Of a stretch of 64,000 nucleotides of DNA, positions 16,667 to 27,605 are shown in pieces. This DNA is from Variovorax sp. Root318D1 (GTDB lineage Bacteria; Pseudomonadota; Gammaproteobacteria; Burkholderiales; Burkholderiaceae_C), in assembly GCF_001424835.1 (NCBI RefSeq), contig NZ_LMCQ01000007.1:51677-115676 (forward strand). The letters run 5' to 3'. The translations under genes and the position numbers were made by a program. The notes beneath the pieces were generated by a model. It saw only the letters and a list, made by a program, of their open reading frames with translations, was not told where the DNA came from and did not search any database. Position 1 is the first letter of the stretch, and each line of letters opens with the position of its first letter.

Positions 16667-17533
16667 ATGGGCGCCAGAGAACAGATCCGCCAGCGTTTCA
16701 ACGAGTTGAGCCCGGCCCTGCAGCAGGTTGCGCGCTACGTGCTCGACCATCCCAACGAGGTGGTGACCGCATCGATGCGCAACGTGGGCACGCGCGCGCA
16801 GAGCACGCCGGCCACGCTGGTGCGTTTTGCGCAGCACCTGGGCTATGCGGGCTGGCCGCAACTCAAGGAAGCCTTTGCCGGCGACATGGGCCTGGGCAGC
16901 GAAACCTATGGCGGGCGGGCCAAGCAACTCATCGGCCGCGTGCAGGACCGAAGCCTGACGGCCGAGATGTTCGAGGTTCAGCGCCGCAACCTCGAGGCCA
17001 CGCACCAGCAGAGCGAGCAGGCGCTGCAAAAAGCCTGTGCGCTGATCGAGAAGGCGCCGGCCGTGCATGCGGCGGGTTTCAGGGCCTGCTTTCCAATCGC
17101 GTTTTCGTTCGTCTACGTGTATCGGCTCTTCCGCGCCAGCGTGCACCTGGTCGATGGCCAGGGCGGCTCGCTCGAAATGCAGCAGCGCGCCTTTGCCAAG
17201 GGCGACGCGCTGGTGGTGGCCAGCTTCATGCCCTACTCGCGCGAGGCGCTGCAAGTGGCAGAGGCGGCCAAGGCGGCCGGCTGCCGCATCGTGGCCATTA
17301 CCGACAGCGTGGCGTCGCCGCTGTCGCTGCTGGCGGACGAAACGCTGCTTTTCACGATCAACAGCCCTTCTTTCTTTCCGTCGGTGGCGGCGGGGGTTGC
17401 CGTGACCGAGGCGCTGGTCGAACTGCTCGCAAGCCGCGCGGGCAAGCCGGTGATCCGGCGCATCGACCAAGCCGAGGCGCAGCTGTTCGAGTCAGGGGCC
17501 TACCTGGTGCCGCCGGTGACGCGCGGAAATTAG
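16667..17533 (+). CDS. MurR/RpiR-family transcriptional regulator
   Basis: A 288-residue protein. Residues 1-80 form the RpiR HTH (IRQRFNELSPALQQVARYVLDHPNEVV and TPATLVRFAQHLGYAGWPQLKEAF); residues 115-270 are a SIS sugar-isomerase domain, with VVASFMPYSREALQVAEAAKAAGCRIVAITDS as its core and the following SPLSLLAD. RpiR proteins sense phosphosugars or other small ligands. Starting at the ATG at 16667 places it divergent from the class III aminotransferase, so it most likely controls that amino-acid gene set. Confidence 0.9.
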   Translation: MGAREQIRQRFNELSPALQQVARYVLDHPNEVVTASMRNVGTRAQSTPATLVRFAQHLGYAGWPQLKEAFAGDMGLGSETYGGRAKQLIGRVQDRSLTAEMFEVQRRNLEATHQQSEQALQKACALIEKAPAVHAAGFRACFPIAFSFVYVYRLFRASVHLVDGQGGSLEMQQRAFAKGDALVVASFMPYSREALQVAEAAKAAGCRIVAITDSVASPLSLLADETLLFTINSPSFFPSVAAGVAVTEALVELLASRAGKPVIRRIDQAEAQLFESGAYLVPPVTRGN

Positions 17534-17604
17534 GCCTCCGAGCCGAATCTGCGTGCTGCGGTGCCGCAATAGCGGAACCCCATCTAGCCCGAATGGTCGA
17601 ACGA

Positions 17605-17633
17605 CTGTCGCGGTTGTGTGCCGCGACAGGAGG
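17605..17633 (+). promoter_or_regulatory. Hairpin abutting the ribosome site of the SPW gene
   Basis: CTGTCGCGG (17605-17613) and CCGCGACAG (17621-17629) form a perfect nine-base stem with a seven-base loop. The Shine-Dalgarno AGGAGG at 17628-17633 begins within the last bases of the right arm. The fold could end RpiR transcripts or partly hide the ribosome site; there is no T-run. The structure is certain, its role is not. Confidence 0.5.
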
Positions 17634-17640
17634 TATGACC

Positions 17641-18006
17641 ATGAAGCAGGTGAAACATTGGCAAGACCCGGTCAGCGTCGCGCTCGGTGCGTGGCTGATC
17701 ATCTCGCCTTGGGTACTGGGCTTCCAGGACGTCACTTACGCAATGTGGAGCGCAGTGGCGACAGGCATCGTGCTAGGCGCCGTGGCGCTGGGGGCGACCC
17801 TGGTCCCGCGTGCCTGGGAAGAGTGGACCGAAGGCGCCATCGCCATCTGGTTGGCCGTGTCGCCCTGGGTGCTCGGCTTTGCCACCGTCGAGAAAGCAAT
17901 GGTGAATGCGGTGCTCGTGGCGGCGGCGATCCTGGTGCTCGCGCTGTGGGTGCTGGTGACCGACAAGGACTACCTCGGCGGGTCGATGGACAGTCACGCG
18001 CACTGA
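17641..18006 (+). CDS. SPW repeat membrane protein
   Basis: A 121-residue integral membrane protein with four hydrophobic segments. It has two copies of the SPW repeat (PF03779): WLIISPWVLGF near residue 20 and WLAVSPWVLGF near 78. The ATG at 17641 is chosen over the one at 17635 because AGGAGG sits at 17628-17633, seven bases ahead. The role of the family is unknown. It lies between the RpiR gene and the convergent efflux operon and does not obviously belong to either. Confidence 0.85.
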   Translation: MKQVKHWQDPVSVALGAWLIISPWVLGFQDVTYAMWSAVATGIVLGAVALGATLVPRAWEEWTEGAIAIWLAVSPWVLGFATVEKAMVNAVLVAAAILVLALWVLVTDKDYLGGSMDSHAH

Positions 18007-18070
18007 GCGCATGGCCATCATCGCACCGTGAAGGAGAACGGCTCCGCGCGCAATCCGCGCCGGGGCTGAG

Positions 18071-18092
18071 GAGATGGGCAGCCGCCCATCTC
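18071..18092. terminator. Hairpin between convergent SPW and efflux genes
   Basis: GAGATGGGC (18071-18079) and GCCCATCTC (18084-18092) give a perfect nine-base stem with an AGCC loop, in the gap between the SPW stop and the stop of the outer-membrane factor gene. A second small stem, TCCGCT/AGCGGA, follows near 18107-18121. It could act for both strands, but lacks a T-run. Confidence 0.5.
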
Positions 18093-18114
18093 GCGCACAG
18101 CCAGTCCGCTCCGC

Positions 18115-19533
18115 TCAGCGGAGAGGGGTGGGCTGTTGCCAGCCGCCGCCCAGAGCCTGGATGAGTGCCACCGCGGCGGTCTGGCGATTCACCTGCAACT
18201 GCACCAGCGTGCGCCGCGCGCTGAGAGCGGCTGCCTGCGCTGTGACCACCTCGGTGTAGCTGACCTGAGCCGCGCGGTAGCGATTGAGCAGCTGCTGCTC
18301 CGTCTTGTCGGCGGCGGCCGAAGCTTCGCGCCGCAGGCCTTCCTGCTGCGCGAGCGCGGCGCCGGCCGTCAGCTGGTCTTCCACTGCCTGGAAGGCCGTG
18401 AGCACCGCTTGGCGGTAGCGCGCCACGCTGGCCTCGTGGGCCGCCTTGGCCGAGTCGACGCTCGCGCCGATGGCGCCGGCATCGAACACCACCTGCGCCA
18501 CGGAAAGGCCGAGCGCCCATAGTGTGTTGGAGGCATTGAACAGGTCTTTCACGCGGCTCGCATTGCTGCCCACGGAAGCGCTGAGCCCGAAGTTCGGGAA
18601 GTACGCCGACCGCGCAATGCCGATCTGCGCATTGGCCGCCGCCACCGCGCGTTCGGCGGCGGCAATGTCGGGCCGGCGCTGCAGCAGCGTCGATGGCACG
18701 CCGGTGGGAATGCCCGGCACCGTGGGTGTCCACTGCGCGGCTGGCAGGCTGAATTCGGCCGGCGCCACGCCCACCAGCATGGCGATGGCGTGCTCCAGCG
18801 TGGCGCGGGTGCGCTGCAGCCCGACGCGGTCGGCCTGCGCGCTCACGAGCTGGGTCTGCGCCTGCAGCACGTCGGTCTGGGCCACGATGCCGGCCTTGTA
18901 GCGGTTGCTGGTGATTTCGAAGGCGCGCTGGTAGCCCTCGATGGTCTGGTCGAGCAGCACGATTTCCGCATCGGCTTCGCGCAGCGAAAAGTAATTGATA
19001 GCCAGGTCGCCGATGGCCGACAGGCGCGCCGAGGCCAGGTCGGCCTCGCTGGCCTGCGCATTGGCCTCGGCACTGGTCACGGCCTGCCGCAGCCGGCCCC
19101 ACACATCCGGTGCCCAGTCGACCCCCAGCGTGGCCGAAAAGGCATTGGACGCATTGCTGGAGCCTCCGATGTTGCCGCTTCGCCGGCCGCTGCCGTCGAG
19201 CGATACCGTGGGAAACAGCGCGGCGCGCTCCCCACGCACCAAAGCCTTTGCCTGCGCGTAGTTGGCCACGGCGGCGGCAATGTTCTGGTTGGACACCTGC
19301 ACGCGGGCCGCCAGTTCGTCGAGCGTGGCATCGCCGAAAAGCTTCCACCATTCGCCGCGGTCGAGCGCATCGGCCGGGGCGGCGGGGAGCCAGCCTTCAG
19401 CGGTCTTCTGCTCCTTCCACCCGGCGGGCGCGGCCGAGCTTGGCACCTGGTATGCAGGGCCTACGGCGCAGCCGGCCACCATGGCCGCGAAGGCGAGCGC
19501 GGACAGCGAAGGGATGCGGGTGCGATGTGTCAT
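18115..19533 (-). CDS. RND efflux outer-membrane factor (OprM/NodT type)
   Basis: A 472-residue outer-membrane lipoprotein of the TolC/OprM group; the lipobox is MVAGC at residues 18-22. It forms the trimeric channel through which the RND pump exports its substrates. Typical segments are GPAYQVP near 26, WWKLFGDATLDELAARVQVSNQNIAAAVANYAQAKALV near 62-95, and NYFSLREADAEIVLLDQTIEGYQRAFEIT, each repeated in the second half as expected from the internal duplication. It is the last gene of the operon and is separated from the permease by a hairpin repeat. Confidence 0.93.
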   Translation of the reverse strand: MTHRTRIPSLSALAFAAMVAGCAVGPAYQVPSSAAPAGWKEQKTAEGWLPAAPADALDRGEWWKLFGDATLDELAARVQVSNQNIAAAVANYAQAKALVRGERAALFPTVSLDGSGRRSGNIGGSSNASNAFSATLGVDWAPDVWGRLRQAVTSAEANAQASEADLASARLSAIGDLAINYFSLREADAEIVLLDQTIEGYQRAFEITSNRYKAGIVAQTDVLQAQTQLVSAQADRVGLQRTRATLEHAIAMLVGVAPAEFSLPAAQWTPTVPGIPTGVPSTLLQRRPDIAAAERAVAAANAQIGIARSAYFPNFGLSASVGSNASRVKDLFNASNTLWALGLSVAQVVFDAGAIGASVDSAKAAHEASVARYRQAVLTAFQAVEDQLTAGAALAQQEGLRREASAAADKTEQQLLNRYRAAQVSYTEVVTAQAAALSARRTLVQLQVNRQTAAVALIQALGGGWQQPTPLR

Positions 19534-19561
19534 GGCAAGGGATTCATTTTCTCGGAGGCCG

Positions 19562-19656
19562 GGAACACCGCGGAACCGGCTTTGCCGGGCCGCCGGTGTT
19601 GCCCCCTTGAGGGGGGAGTCGAGCTACACGAAGTGAGCGAGGGACGGGGGTGGGGT
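19562..19656. repeat. Intercistronic hairpin repeat in the efflux operon
   Basis: Between the second permease gene and the outer-membrane factor gene there is a 120-base spacer with nested hairpins: AACACCG/CGGTGTT (19564-19570 and 19594-19600) enclosing CCGGC/GCCGG, then CCCCCTTGAGGGGG (about 19602-19615). The style is that of dispersed intergenic repeats in Comamonadaceae. In the middle of an operon it could lower expression of the last gene or protect the upstream RNA. Confidence 0.55.
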
Positions 19657-22600
19657 TCATACAGGCGAGCTTGCCGCGCGGCTCAGGTGCCGCTCATTGC
19701 CGGAGCGCCGGCGCAGCTTGTCGAGCAGCACGTAAACCACCGGCGTGGTCAGCAGCGTGAGCAGCTGGCTCGCCACCAGTCCGCCGATGATCGCTACGCC
19801 CAGCGGCTGGCGCAGTTCTGCGCCCTGGCCGAATCCGATGGCCAGCGGCAGCGCGCCCAGCGCCGCGGCCAGCGTGGTCATGAGAATTGGGCGGAAGCGC
19901 AGCAGGCACGCCTCGCGCACCGCTTCCACGGCCGAGATGCCGCGCGCGCGCTCCGCCTCGAGCGCGAAGTCGATGATCAGAATCGCATTCTTCTTCACGA
20001 TGCCGATCAGGAGGAAAAGCCCGATCAGCGCAATGATCGAAAAATCCATGCGGAACAGCAGCAGCGCCAGCACCGCGCCCACGCCCGCAGAAGGCAGCGT
20101 GGTCAGCACGGTGATCGGGTGGATCAGGCTCTCATAGAGGATGCCGAGCACGATGTAGATGACCACGATGGCCGCCACGATGAGCGCCAGCTGCTGCCCC
20201 TGCGATTGCTGGGCCGCCAGCGCCGTGCCCTGGAAGCTGCCGCGCACGTTCACGGGCATGGCAATGTCGGCCTCGGCCTGCGCGACGATGCGCCGCGCAT
20301 CCTGGAGCGTGACGCCCTCGTCCAGGTTGAAGGAGACGGTGCTCGCGAGCTCGGTGTCCTGGTGGTCGATGGAGCTCGGCACGGCGCGCTCGCTCACCTT
20401 GGCGATGGCCGAGAGCGGCACCATGAGCGTGGTGTTCGCAGCCAGCGCCTGGCCCGTTGACGCGGTACGCAGCGCCGGGTTGGCCGACGTGGTGGTCGAG
20501 GTGCCGGTGGTCGCGTCGGTGGTGTTGGCCAGCGAACTCACGATGGTGGCGCCGCTTGCTGTCGTGCTGGTGGTGAGTGTCGAGGGCACGTACAGGTCCT
20601 TCAGCACCAAGGGCGCGCGTTGGTAGCGCGGCGCCCATTCCATGATCACGGAATACTGGTTGAGCTCGTCGTAGATGGTGGCGACCGAGCGCTGGCCGTA
20701 GGCGTTGTAAAGCGCGTTGTCGACTGCACTGGAGGTCACGCCGAGCCGCGCGGCGCTTTCGCGGTCGACATCGACATAAGTCTCAACGCCGTTGTCCGCC
20801 TGATCGCTGTCCACGTCGGTCAGCGCCGTCTCCTGGCGCAACCGGTCGGCCAGCTTGGCGGTCCAGGTGCGCAGGTCGGCCAGGTTGTCGCCCTTCAGCG
20901 TGTACTGGTAGGTCGAATTGCTCGACCGCCCGCCCATGCGCAGGTCTTGCACCGGGCTCAGGAACACGCGCAGGCCGGTCAGCTGGTTGAGCTGCGGCCG
21001 CAGCCGGTTGACGACCGCCGAGGTCTTCTCGGTGCGCTGCGACAGCGGCTTGAGATTGACGAACATGAAGCCGCCACCCGAGCGGCTGCCGCCCGCGAAG
21101 CCCACCACGGTATCGACCGCCGGGTCCTTGTGGATGATGTCGACCGCCTGGCGCAGTTTTTCGCTCAGCGCGGCCGACGAAATGCTCTGATCCGCGCGCA
21201 GGCCCGCATTGAGCTGGCCGTTGTCCTGCTCGGGGAAGTAGCCCTTGGGAATGGCGGAGAACAGGTACACGTTGAGCCCGATGACCGCCAGCAGCACCAC
21301 CATGACCACGGCCTTGCTCGCGAGCGCCCAGTCGAGGCTGTGGGCATAGGTGCGAAGGCTCCACTGGTAGACGCTTTCGGCCATGCGCGCCAGGCGTCCG
21401 GGCGGCTTGGCATCGGGCTGCTCGGCGCGCAGCAGCATGGCGCACAGCATGGGCGTGGTGGTGAGCGAGATCACCAGAGAAATCAGCACCGCCACCGACA
21501 GCGTGACCGCGAATTCGCGGAACAGCCGGCCGATCTGTCCGTCCATGAACAGCAGCGGTATGAACACCGCCACCAGCGACAGGCTGATCGACAGCACGGT
21601 GAAGCCCACCTCGCGTGCGCCGCGCAGGGCCGCCTCGACGCGTCCCATGCCGGCCTCGATGTGGCGGCTGGTGTTCTCGAGCACCACGATGGCGTCGTCC
21701 ACCACGAATCCGGTGGCAACCGTGAGCGCCATCAGGCTCAGGTTGTTGAGGCTGTAGCCCAGCAGGTACATCACGCCGAAGGTGCCGAGCAGCGACACCA
21801 CCGTGGCCACTGCCGGAATGATGGTGGCACGCGCACGGCGCAGGAACACGCCCACCACGAGCACCACCAGCGCGATGGAAATCATCAGCGTGGCCTCGAT
21901 CTCGCGCAGCGAGGCGCGGATGGAGTTGGTGCGGTCGGAGGCCACCTGCACCTCGATGTCCTGCGGTAGCTGCGCGCGCAGTTCGGGTAGCAGTTCGCGC
22001 AGGCCGTCCACCGTCTGGATGATGTTGGCGCCCGGCTCCTGCGTGACCAGCACGATCACCGCGGGCTGTCCGTTGAAAAGGCCCAGCGTGCGCGTGTTCT
22101 CCACGCTGTCGATCACTCGCGCGACGTCGCCCAGCCGCACGGCCGCGCCATTGCGCCAGGCGATCACCATGTCGCGATATTCCACGGCGTGGCGGCCCGG
22201 CGACGGCGTGTAGATTTGCAGCCGGCGGTCGTCGTTCTCGATCGCGCCCTTGGGCCGGTTGGCATTGTTGGCCTGGATGGCGGCGCGCACGTCTTCGCTG
22301 CTGATGCCATAGCGGTTGAGCGAAAAAGGCTCGAGCTCCACTCGCACGGCTGGCAGCGAGCCGCCGCCGATCTCGACCTCGCCCACGCCCTCCACCTGCG
22401 AGACCTTCTGGCTCACGATGTTGGACACAGCCTCGTAGATCTGGCCCGGCGTGCGCGTCTTGGAGGTGAGCGCAAGGATCGCGATGGGCGCGGCCGTCGG
22501 GTTGCGCTTGCGGTAGGTCGGGTTGCTGCGCAAGGTGGCTGGCAGGTCGGCCCGCGCCGCGTTGATTGCGGCCTGCACTTCGCGCGCGGCGCTGTCGATG

Positions 22601-22899
22601 TTGCGCTTGAGATCGAACTGCAGGCTGATGCGGGTCGAGCCGTTCGAGCTGGTCGAGGTGAGTTCGTTGACCCCCGCAATCACGCCGAGCCGCCGTTCCA
22701 GCGGCGTGGCCACGCTCGATGCCATGGTGCTCGGGCTCGCACCCGCGAGGCTGGCCGTCACCGAGATGGTGGGAAAGTCGACCTGCGGCAACGGCGACAC
22801 AGGCAGCACGAAGAACCCGGCAATCCCGGCCAGCGCGATGCCGATGGTCAAGAGGACCGTGGCAATCGGACGTTCGACGAAAGGCCTGGAGAGGTTCAT
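19657..22899 (-). CDS. RND efflux permease, MdtC-like
   Basis: A 1080-residue inner-membrane RND transporter with 12 membrane segments and two large periplasmic loops, driven by protons. The N-terminus [24 protein letters not shown] and the charged proton-relay pair in [15 protein letters not shown] near residue 400 are diagnostic. It pairs with the MdtB-like permease whose stop it overlaps (ATGA), as in heteromeric MdtBC pumps. Compared with about 1025 residues in E. coli MdtC it has an additional Thr/Ser/Ala-rich low-complexity stretch at about residues 765-825 in the second periplasmic loop. Confidence 0.94.
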   Translation of the reverse strand: MNLSRPFVERPIATVLLTIGIALAGIAGFFVLPVSPLPQVDFPTISVTASLAGASPSTMASSVATPLERRLGVIAGVNELTSTSSNGSTRISLQFDLKRNIDSAAREVQAAINAARADLPATLRSNPTYRKRNPTAAPIAILALTSKTRTPGQIYEAVSNIVSQKVSQVEGVGEVEIGGGSLPAVRVELEPFSLNRYGISSEDVRAAIQANNANRPKGAIENDDRRLQIYTPSPGRHAVEYRDMVIAWRNGAAVRLGDVARVIDSVENTRTLGLFNGQPAVIVLVTQEPGANIIQTVDGLRELLPELRAQLPQDIEVQVASDRTNSIRASLREIEATLMISIALVVLVVGVFLRRARATIIPAVATVVSLLGTFGVMYLLGYSLNNLSLMALTVATGFVVDDAIVVLENTSRHIEAGMGRVEAALRGAREVGFTVLSISLSLVAVFIPLLFMDGQIGRLFREFAVTLSVAVLISLVISLTTTPMLCAMLLRAEQPDAKPPGRLARMAESVYQWSLRTYAHSLDWALASKAVVMVVLLAVIGLNVYLFSAIPKGYFPEQDNGQLNAGLRADQSISSAALSEKLRQAVDIIHKDPAVDTVVGFAGGSRSGGGFMFVNLKPLSQRTEKTSAVVNRLRPQLNQLTGLRVFLSPVQDLRMGGRSSNSTYQYTLKGDNLADLRTWTAKLADRLRQETALTDVDSDQADNGVETYVDVDRESAARLGVTSSAVDNALYNAYGQRSVATIYDELNQYSVIMEWAPRYQRAPLVLKDLYVPSTLTTSTTASGATIVSSLANTTDATTGTSTTTSANPALRTASTGQALAANTTLMVPLSAIAKVSERAVPSSIDHQDTELASTVSFNLDEGVTLQDARRIVAQAEADIAMPVNVRGSFQGTALAAQQSQGQQLALIVAAIVVIYIVLGILYESLIHPITVLTTLPSAGVGAVLALLLFRMDFSIIALIGLFLLIGIVKKNAILIIDFALEAERARGISAVEAVREACLLRFRPILMTTLAAALGALPLAIGFGQGAELRQPLGVAIIGGLVASQLLTLLTTPVVYVLLDKLRRRSGNERHLSRAASSPV

Positions 22900-25800
22900 G
22901 CGGGTGCGGCCTCCCGCTTGGGCCGGAAGCGGCGGCCCAGCCGGTCGAATGCCAGGTAGACCACCGGCGTGGTGAACAACGTGAGCACCTGGCTCACCAC
23001 CAGCCCGCCGAAGATCGCCAGGCCCAGCGGCCGGCGCAGCTCTGCGCCCTCGCCCCAGCCGAACATCAGCGGCAGCGCCGCGAAAAGCGCCGCCAGCGTG
23101 GTCATCAAAATGGGCCGGAAGCGCAGCAATGCCGCCTGATGGATGGCCTCCTGCGGCGACTTGCCCTCGCGCCGCTCGGCGTCGATGGCAAAGTCGATCA
23201 TCATGATCGCGTTCTTCTTCACGATGCCGATCAAGAGGATGATGCCGATGATGCCGATCACGCCCAGGTCGTTGCCGGTGACCATCAGCGCGAGCAGCGC
23301 GCCCACGCCGGCCGAGGGCAGTGTCGAAAGAATCGTCAGCGGATGGATGTAGCTCTCATACAGAACGCCAAGCACGATGTACACGCACACCACCGCCGCC
23401 AGAATGAGCCACAGCTGGTTGGACAGCGACTTTTCGTAAGCGCCCGCCGCACCCAGGAAAGTCATGGTCATGCTCGACGGCATGCCGATTTCCTTGGCTG
23501 CCGCGCGAATGGCCGCCACGGATTTTCCAAGCGCGACGTCCTCCGCCGTGTCGAAGCCCACGGTGGCGGCCGGATACTGCGCCACGTGCGTCACCTGAAG
23601 CGGGGCCGGCTGCTCGCGCACCGTGGCAATCGACGACAGCGTGGTGGCGCCGCCGCTGCCGGTGCGCAGCTGCAGGTTACCCAGCAATTGCGGCGAGGCC
23701 AGCGCTTCGCGCTGCGCCTCCAGAATCACGCGGTACTGGTTGGTTTCGGTGAAGATGGTCGAGACGATGCGCTGGCCGAAGGCGCTGTAGAGCGTGTCGT
23801 CCACCGAGCTGGCCGTGACGGAGAGGCGCGAGGCCGTGTTGCGGTCGATGTCCACGTAAGCGGCCAGGCCCTGCGCACCCGCTGTGGTGGTGGGATTGCG
23901 CACCAGCGGTTCGGAGCGAAGGCGTTCCACCAGCTTTTGCGCCCAGGTATCGACGGTCTTGGTGTCCACCCCTTCGAGCGAGACGCGGAATTCGGTCGGG
24001 CCGGTTTCGGCGTCGATGGTCAGGTCTTGCGTCGGCTGCAGATAAAGCGTGACACCGGCCACGGCGCGCACGCGCTCGCGCAGGCGCTGCATGATGGCTT
24101 CCTGGTTGCCGCGGTCGGCGCGCATGTTGATGAGCATGCTGCCGGTGTTGAGCGCCGTGTTGTTGGCGGCGTCAACGCCCACCACCGAGCTCACGCTGGC
24201 CACCTCGGGGTCGGCCAGGATGGCCTTGGCGGCTTGCTGCTGCAGCTCGGCCATTCGCGTGTACGACACATCCTGCGCCGCCTCGATGCGTGCCTGCAGC
24301 TGCCCGGTGTCCTGCGTCGGGAAAAGACCCTTCGGAATCACCACGTAGAGCAGCACCGTGAGCGCCAGCGTGGCCAGCGCCACGATGAGCGTCAGCGGCT
24401 GGTGGCGCAGCACCCATTGCAGCCACACGTCGTAGCGAGAAATCACGCGATCGAAGAAGCGCTGCACGCTGGCACCGAAGCGTCCGCCCTCTTCGGCCTG
24501 CGGCTTGAGCCAGCGCGCCGACATCATCGGCACCAGCGTGAGCGACACCACGGCGGAGATCAGGATGGTGATGGCCAGCGTGACGGCGAATTCGCGGAAC
24601 AGCCGACCCACCACGTCGCCCATGAACAGCAGCGGAATAAGCACCGCGATGAGCGACACCGTGAGCGAAATGATGGTGAAGCCGATTTGCGTGGCTCCCT
24701 TGAGCGCGGCCTTGAACGGCGGATCGCCCTCTTCGAGGTAGCGCGCGATGTTCTCGATCATCACGATCGCGTCGTCCACCACGAAGCCGGTGGCAATGGT
24801 CAGCGCCATCAGGCTCAGGTTGTTGAGGCTGTAGCCCAGCAGGTACATCAGCCCGCAGGTGCCAATGAGCGAGATCGGCACCGCCAGGCTCGCGATGATG
24901 GTGGCGCGCACGCTGTGCAAAAAGAAGAAGATCACCAGCACCACCATCACCACGGCCAGCCCGAGCTCGAGCTGCACGTGCGAGACCGAGGCGCGAATGC
25001 CGGTGGTGCGGTCGCTCAGCACCTCCACCTTGATCGAGCCGGGCAGCGAGGCCTCGAGTTCGGGCAATTGCTTCTTGATGGCGTCGACCGTGCCGATGAC
25101 GTTGGCGCCGGGTTGGCGCTGCACGTTCAGGATGATGGCCGGGTAAAGCGTAGTCTGCTGCTCGCCGGCGCGCAGTGCGGCCCAGGCGCCGAGCTGCGTG
25201 TTCTCGGCGCCGTCGACCACGCGCGCCACGTCGGTCATCCGCACTGGTGCGCCGTTTTTCCACGCGACGATGAGGTTCTTGTAGTCGTCCGCCGTCACGA
25301 GCTGGTCGTTGGCATTGATGGTGTAGGACCGCCTCGGCCCGTCGAAGCTGCCCTTGGCGCTGTTGGCGTTGGCCGCGGTGATGGCGCTGCGCAGCGTGTC
25401 CAGGCCAATGCCCACCGATGCGAGCGCGTTGGTGTCGGCCTGAATGCGCACCGCTGGGCGCTGCCCGCCCGAAAGCGACACCAGCCCCACGCCGCTGACC
25501 TGGCTGATCTTCTGCGCGAGCCGCGTGTTCACGAGGTTCTGCACCTCGGTGAGCGGCATGGTCTCGGAGCTCACGGCCAAAGTCAGGATGGGCGCGTCGG
25601 CCGGGTTCACCTTGGCGTACACGGGCGGCGCCGGCAAGTCGGCCGGCAGCAGCGAGCTGCCCGCGTTGATGGCGGCCTGCACCTGCTGCTCGGCCACGTC
25701 CAGCGTCTGGTCGAGGGCGAACTGCAGTGTGACGATGGACACGCCCGCCGAGCTCACCGAGCTCATTCGGTTGAGGCCCGCCATCTGGCCGAACTGGCGC

Positions 25801-26003
25801 TCGAGCGGGGCCGTGACGGTGCGGCCCATCACCTCAGGGCTGCCACCGGGGTAGAGCGTCTGCACCTGGATGGTCGGGTAGTCGACCTGCGGCAGCGCGG
25901 CCAGCGGCAGCAGCCGCAGTCCGACGAGGCCGGCCAGCACGATGGCCACCATCAGCAGCGCCGTGGCCACCGGCCGTTCAATGAAAGGGCGGGAGGGGCT
26001 CAT
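22896..26003 (-). CDS. RND efflux permease, MdtB-like
   Basis: A 1035-residue RND permease starting at the ATG at 26003 ([25 protein letters not shown]). It has the canonical twelve membrane segments and the proton-relay motif [15 protein letters not shown] near residue 400. Length matches E. coli MdtB (1040). It follows the adaptor gene by 43 bases and its stop overlaps the MdtC-like start, so the two permeases are translated in equal amounts, as expected for a heterotrimer. Substrates of MdtABC systems include bile salts and novobiocin; those for this pump are not known. Confidence 0.94.
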   Translation of the reverse strand: MSPSRPFIERPVATALLMVAIVLAGLVGLRLLPLAALPQVDYPTIQVQTLYPGGSPEVMGRTVTAPLERQFGQMAGLNRMSSVSSAGVSIVTLQFALDQTLDVAEQQVQAAINAGSSLLPADLPAPPVYAKVNPADAPILTLAVSSETMPLTEVQNLVNTRLAQKISQVSGVGLVSLSGGQRPAVRIQADTNALASVGIGLDTLRSAITAANANSAKGSFDGPRRSYTINANDQLVTADDYKNLIVAWKNGAPVRMTDVARVVDGAENTQLGAWAALRAGEQQTTLYPAIILNVQRQPGANVIGTVDAIKKQLPELEASLPGSIKVEVLSDRTTGIRASVSHVQLELGLAVVMVVLVIFFFLHSVRATIIASLAVPISLIGTCGLMYLLGYSLNNLSLMALTIATGFVVDDAIVMIENIARYLEEGDPPFKAALKGATQIGFTIISLTVSLIAVLIPLLFMGDVVGRLFREFAVTLAITILISAVVSLTLVPMMSARWLKPQAEEGGRFGASVQRFFDRVISRYDVWLQWVLRHQPLTLIVALATLALTVLLYVVIPKGLFPTQDTGQLQARIEAAQDVSYTRMAELQQQAAKAILADPEVASVSSVVGVDAANNTALNTGSMLINMRADRGNQEAIMQRLRERVRAVAGVTLYLQPTQDLTIDAETGPTEFRVSLEGVDTKTVDTWAQKLVERLRSEPLVRNPTTTAGAQGLAAYVDIDRNTASRLSVTASSVDDTLYSAFGQRIVSTIFTETNQYRVILEAQREALASPQLLGNLQLRTGSGGATTLSSIATVREQPAPLQVTHVAQYPAATVGFDTAEDVALGKSVAAIRAAAKEIGMPSSMTMTFLGAAGAYEKSLSNQLWLILAAVVCVYIVLGVLYESYIHPLTILSTLPSAGVGALLALMVTGNDLGVIGIIGIILLIGIVKKNAIMMIDFAIDAERREGKSPQEAIHQAALLRFRPILMTTLAALFAALPLMFGWGEGAELRRPLGLAIFGGLVVSQVLTLFTTPVVYLAFDRLGRRFRPKREAAPA

Positions 26004-26046
26004 CGCAGACGCGCTCGCTGGTTCCGTGTGGTGTCGTGGTTGCTCG

Positions 26047-27378
26047 TCATTGCGGCGGGCGCTGGCGCCGCCGCTCTCCGCCGCCCTCGCCGCGTTCTCC
26101 ACGCTCGCCGCGTGCGCCGCGCGGACCCGATGCACCGCCGCGCGGCCCTGCCGCGGCCCGGTCGCCCTGCAGCTGCACGACGGCGCCGTCCTTGATACGG
26201 TCGCCGCCTTCGGTCACGACGTTCTCGCCGACGCGCAGGCCCGAGGTGATGGCGACCACCTCGACGTTGGCTTCGCCGCGCTTCACCGGACGCGTCGAGA
26301 CCTTGCGGTCTTCGCTGATCACATACACATAGTCGCCGTTGGGGCCAGTGCGCACGGCCGTCACCGGCACCACCACCGCGCGCACCTTGCGCAGCAGCAT
26401 CTGCACATTGACGAACTGGCTCGGGAAGAGCGTGGTCTGTGCATTGCCGAATCGGGCCTTGGCTTTCACCGTGCCCGTGGTGGTGTCGACCAGGTTGTCG
26501 AGCGTCGAGAAGGTGCCCGCGTCCAGTGTCACGGCACGGGTGCGGTCGAATGCGGTGACCGCCAGCGGCTCGCCCTTGGCAAGCTGCGCCTGGATGTCGG
26601 GCACCCGGTCTTGCGGCACCGAGAATTGCACGTCGATCGGGGTCATCTGCGTGATGACCGCGATCCCCGTGGTCGCGTTGGCCGTGACCGTGTTGCCGGC
26701 GTCCACCGCGCGCAGGCCGATGCGGCCCGCCACCGGCGAAGTGATGCGGGTGTAGTCCAGGTTCAGCTTGGCCGCGGCCTCGGCGGCCAGGTCGGTGGTG
26801 ACCGTGCCTTCGAGCTGCCGGACCAGCGCGGCCTGGGTGTCGACGTCCTGCCGCGCGATGGAATCCTGAGTCAGCAGCGTGCGGTAGCGCGCGAGCGTGA
26901 CGCGCGCGGCTTCGAGCTGCGCTTCGTCGCGCTGCCGGGTACCGCGGGCCTGCATCAGCGCCTGCTCATAGGGGCGCGGGTCGATGCGCGCAAGCAGTTG
27001 GTTCTTGGCAACGGTTTGCCCTTCGGTGAAGAGCACCTCGGTCAGCACCCCACCGACCTGCGCCTTGAGCGTGATGGTTGCGAGCGGCGTGACCGTGCCG
27101 AGCGCATCGATGGTGACCGGCAGCTCGACCTCGCGCGCCGCGGCATGGCCGACCGTGACGGTCGCGCCCCCGAAACCCGGCCCGCCGGTGGAACTTGCCT
27201 TGCGGTTGATGAGGTACCAGGCGCCGCCTCCCAGCGCCAGCAGCACGAGCAGCGCAACCAGGCTGCCGAGCCAGCGCCTGCGGCGCGACGGCGGCCGGGG
27301 CGGAGGGGACGAGGAATGTTGTACCGGTTGAACAGCAGGCGAATCGCCGGAAGAAGGCTCGGAGTTCGGAGATTCCAT
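26047..27378 (-). CDS. RND efflux periplasmic adaptor, MdtA-like
   Basis: A 443-residue membrane-fusion protein. A Pro/Ser-rich cytoplasmic head is followed by one membrane anchor ([18 protein letters not shown], about residues 40-58), then the barrel-sandwich and hairpin parts, with [43 protein letters not shown] sequence and [17 protein letters not shown] as hallmarks. The C-terminal 40 residues are Arg/Gly/Glu-rich ([14 protein letters not shown]) and probably disordered. The ATG at 27378 is preferred over a TTG at 27399. It is the first gene of the four-gene efflux operon. Confidence 0.93.
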   Translation of the reverse strand: MESPNSEPSSGDSPAVQPVQHSSSPPPRPPSRRRRWLGSLVALLVLLALGGGAWYLINRKASSTGGPGFGGATVTVGHAAAREVELPVTIDALGTVTPLATITLKAQVGGVLTEVLFTEGQTVAKNQLLARIDPRPYEQALMQARGTRQRDEAQLEAARVTLARYRTLLTQDSIARQDVDTQAALVRQLEGTVTTDLAAEAAAKLNLDYTRITSPVAGRIGLRAVDAGNTVTANATTGIAVITQMTPIDVQFSVPQDRVPDIQAQLAKGEPLAVTAFDRTRAVTLDAGTFSTLDNLVDTTTGTVKAKARFGNAQTTLFPSQFVNVQMLLRKVRAVVVPVTAVRTGPNGDYVYVISEDRKVSTRPVKRGEANVEVVAITSGLRVGENVVTEGGDRIKDGAVVQLQGDRAAAGPRGGASGPRGARGERGERGEGGGERRRQRPPQ

Positions 27379-27605
27379 GTGTGATGTGGCGGTGCCCAAG
27401 TACGGCTGCTAGTGGAGCGCCGCATCGTAGCGCGCCTGTCTTATGAAGCGTAAAGCGCCGGTAAAGCTAAGGCGAAGGGCACGTTTCGCGCCAAGCCGCT
27501 GCACTTGGCGCCGCCGGCCTGCGTTTCGTCGCAGGCCCGTGGCAGCAGCGTGGGGTCGCCGGCACAGTCCGGTCCATCGAATCACGTTTTCGTTGGAGAA
27601 ACACC

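Noticed and set aside
16546..18006. A + strand frame running through RpiR and SPW genes
   Set aside because: It covers the RpiR gene in another frame with Arg/Gly-rich sequence; only its last 121 codons, the SPW protein, are real.
22719..26195. A 1158-codon open frame on the + strand opposite the MdtB-like gene
   Set aside because: It is an antisense frame kept open by GC-rich codon use. Its product is an Arg/His/Gly-rich shadow with no domains, while the - strand encodes a complete RND permease.
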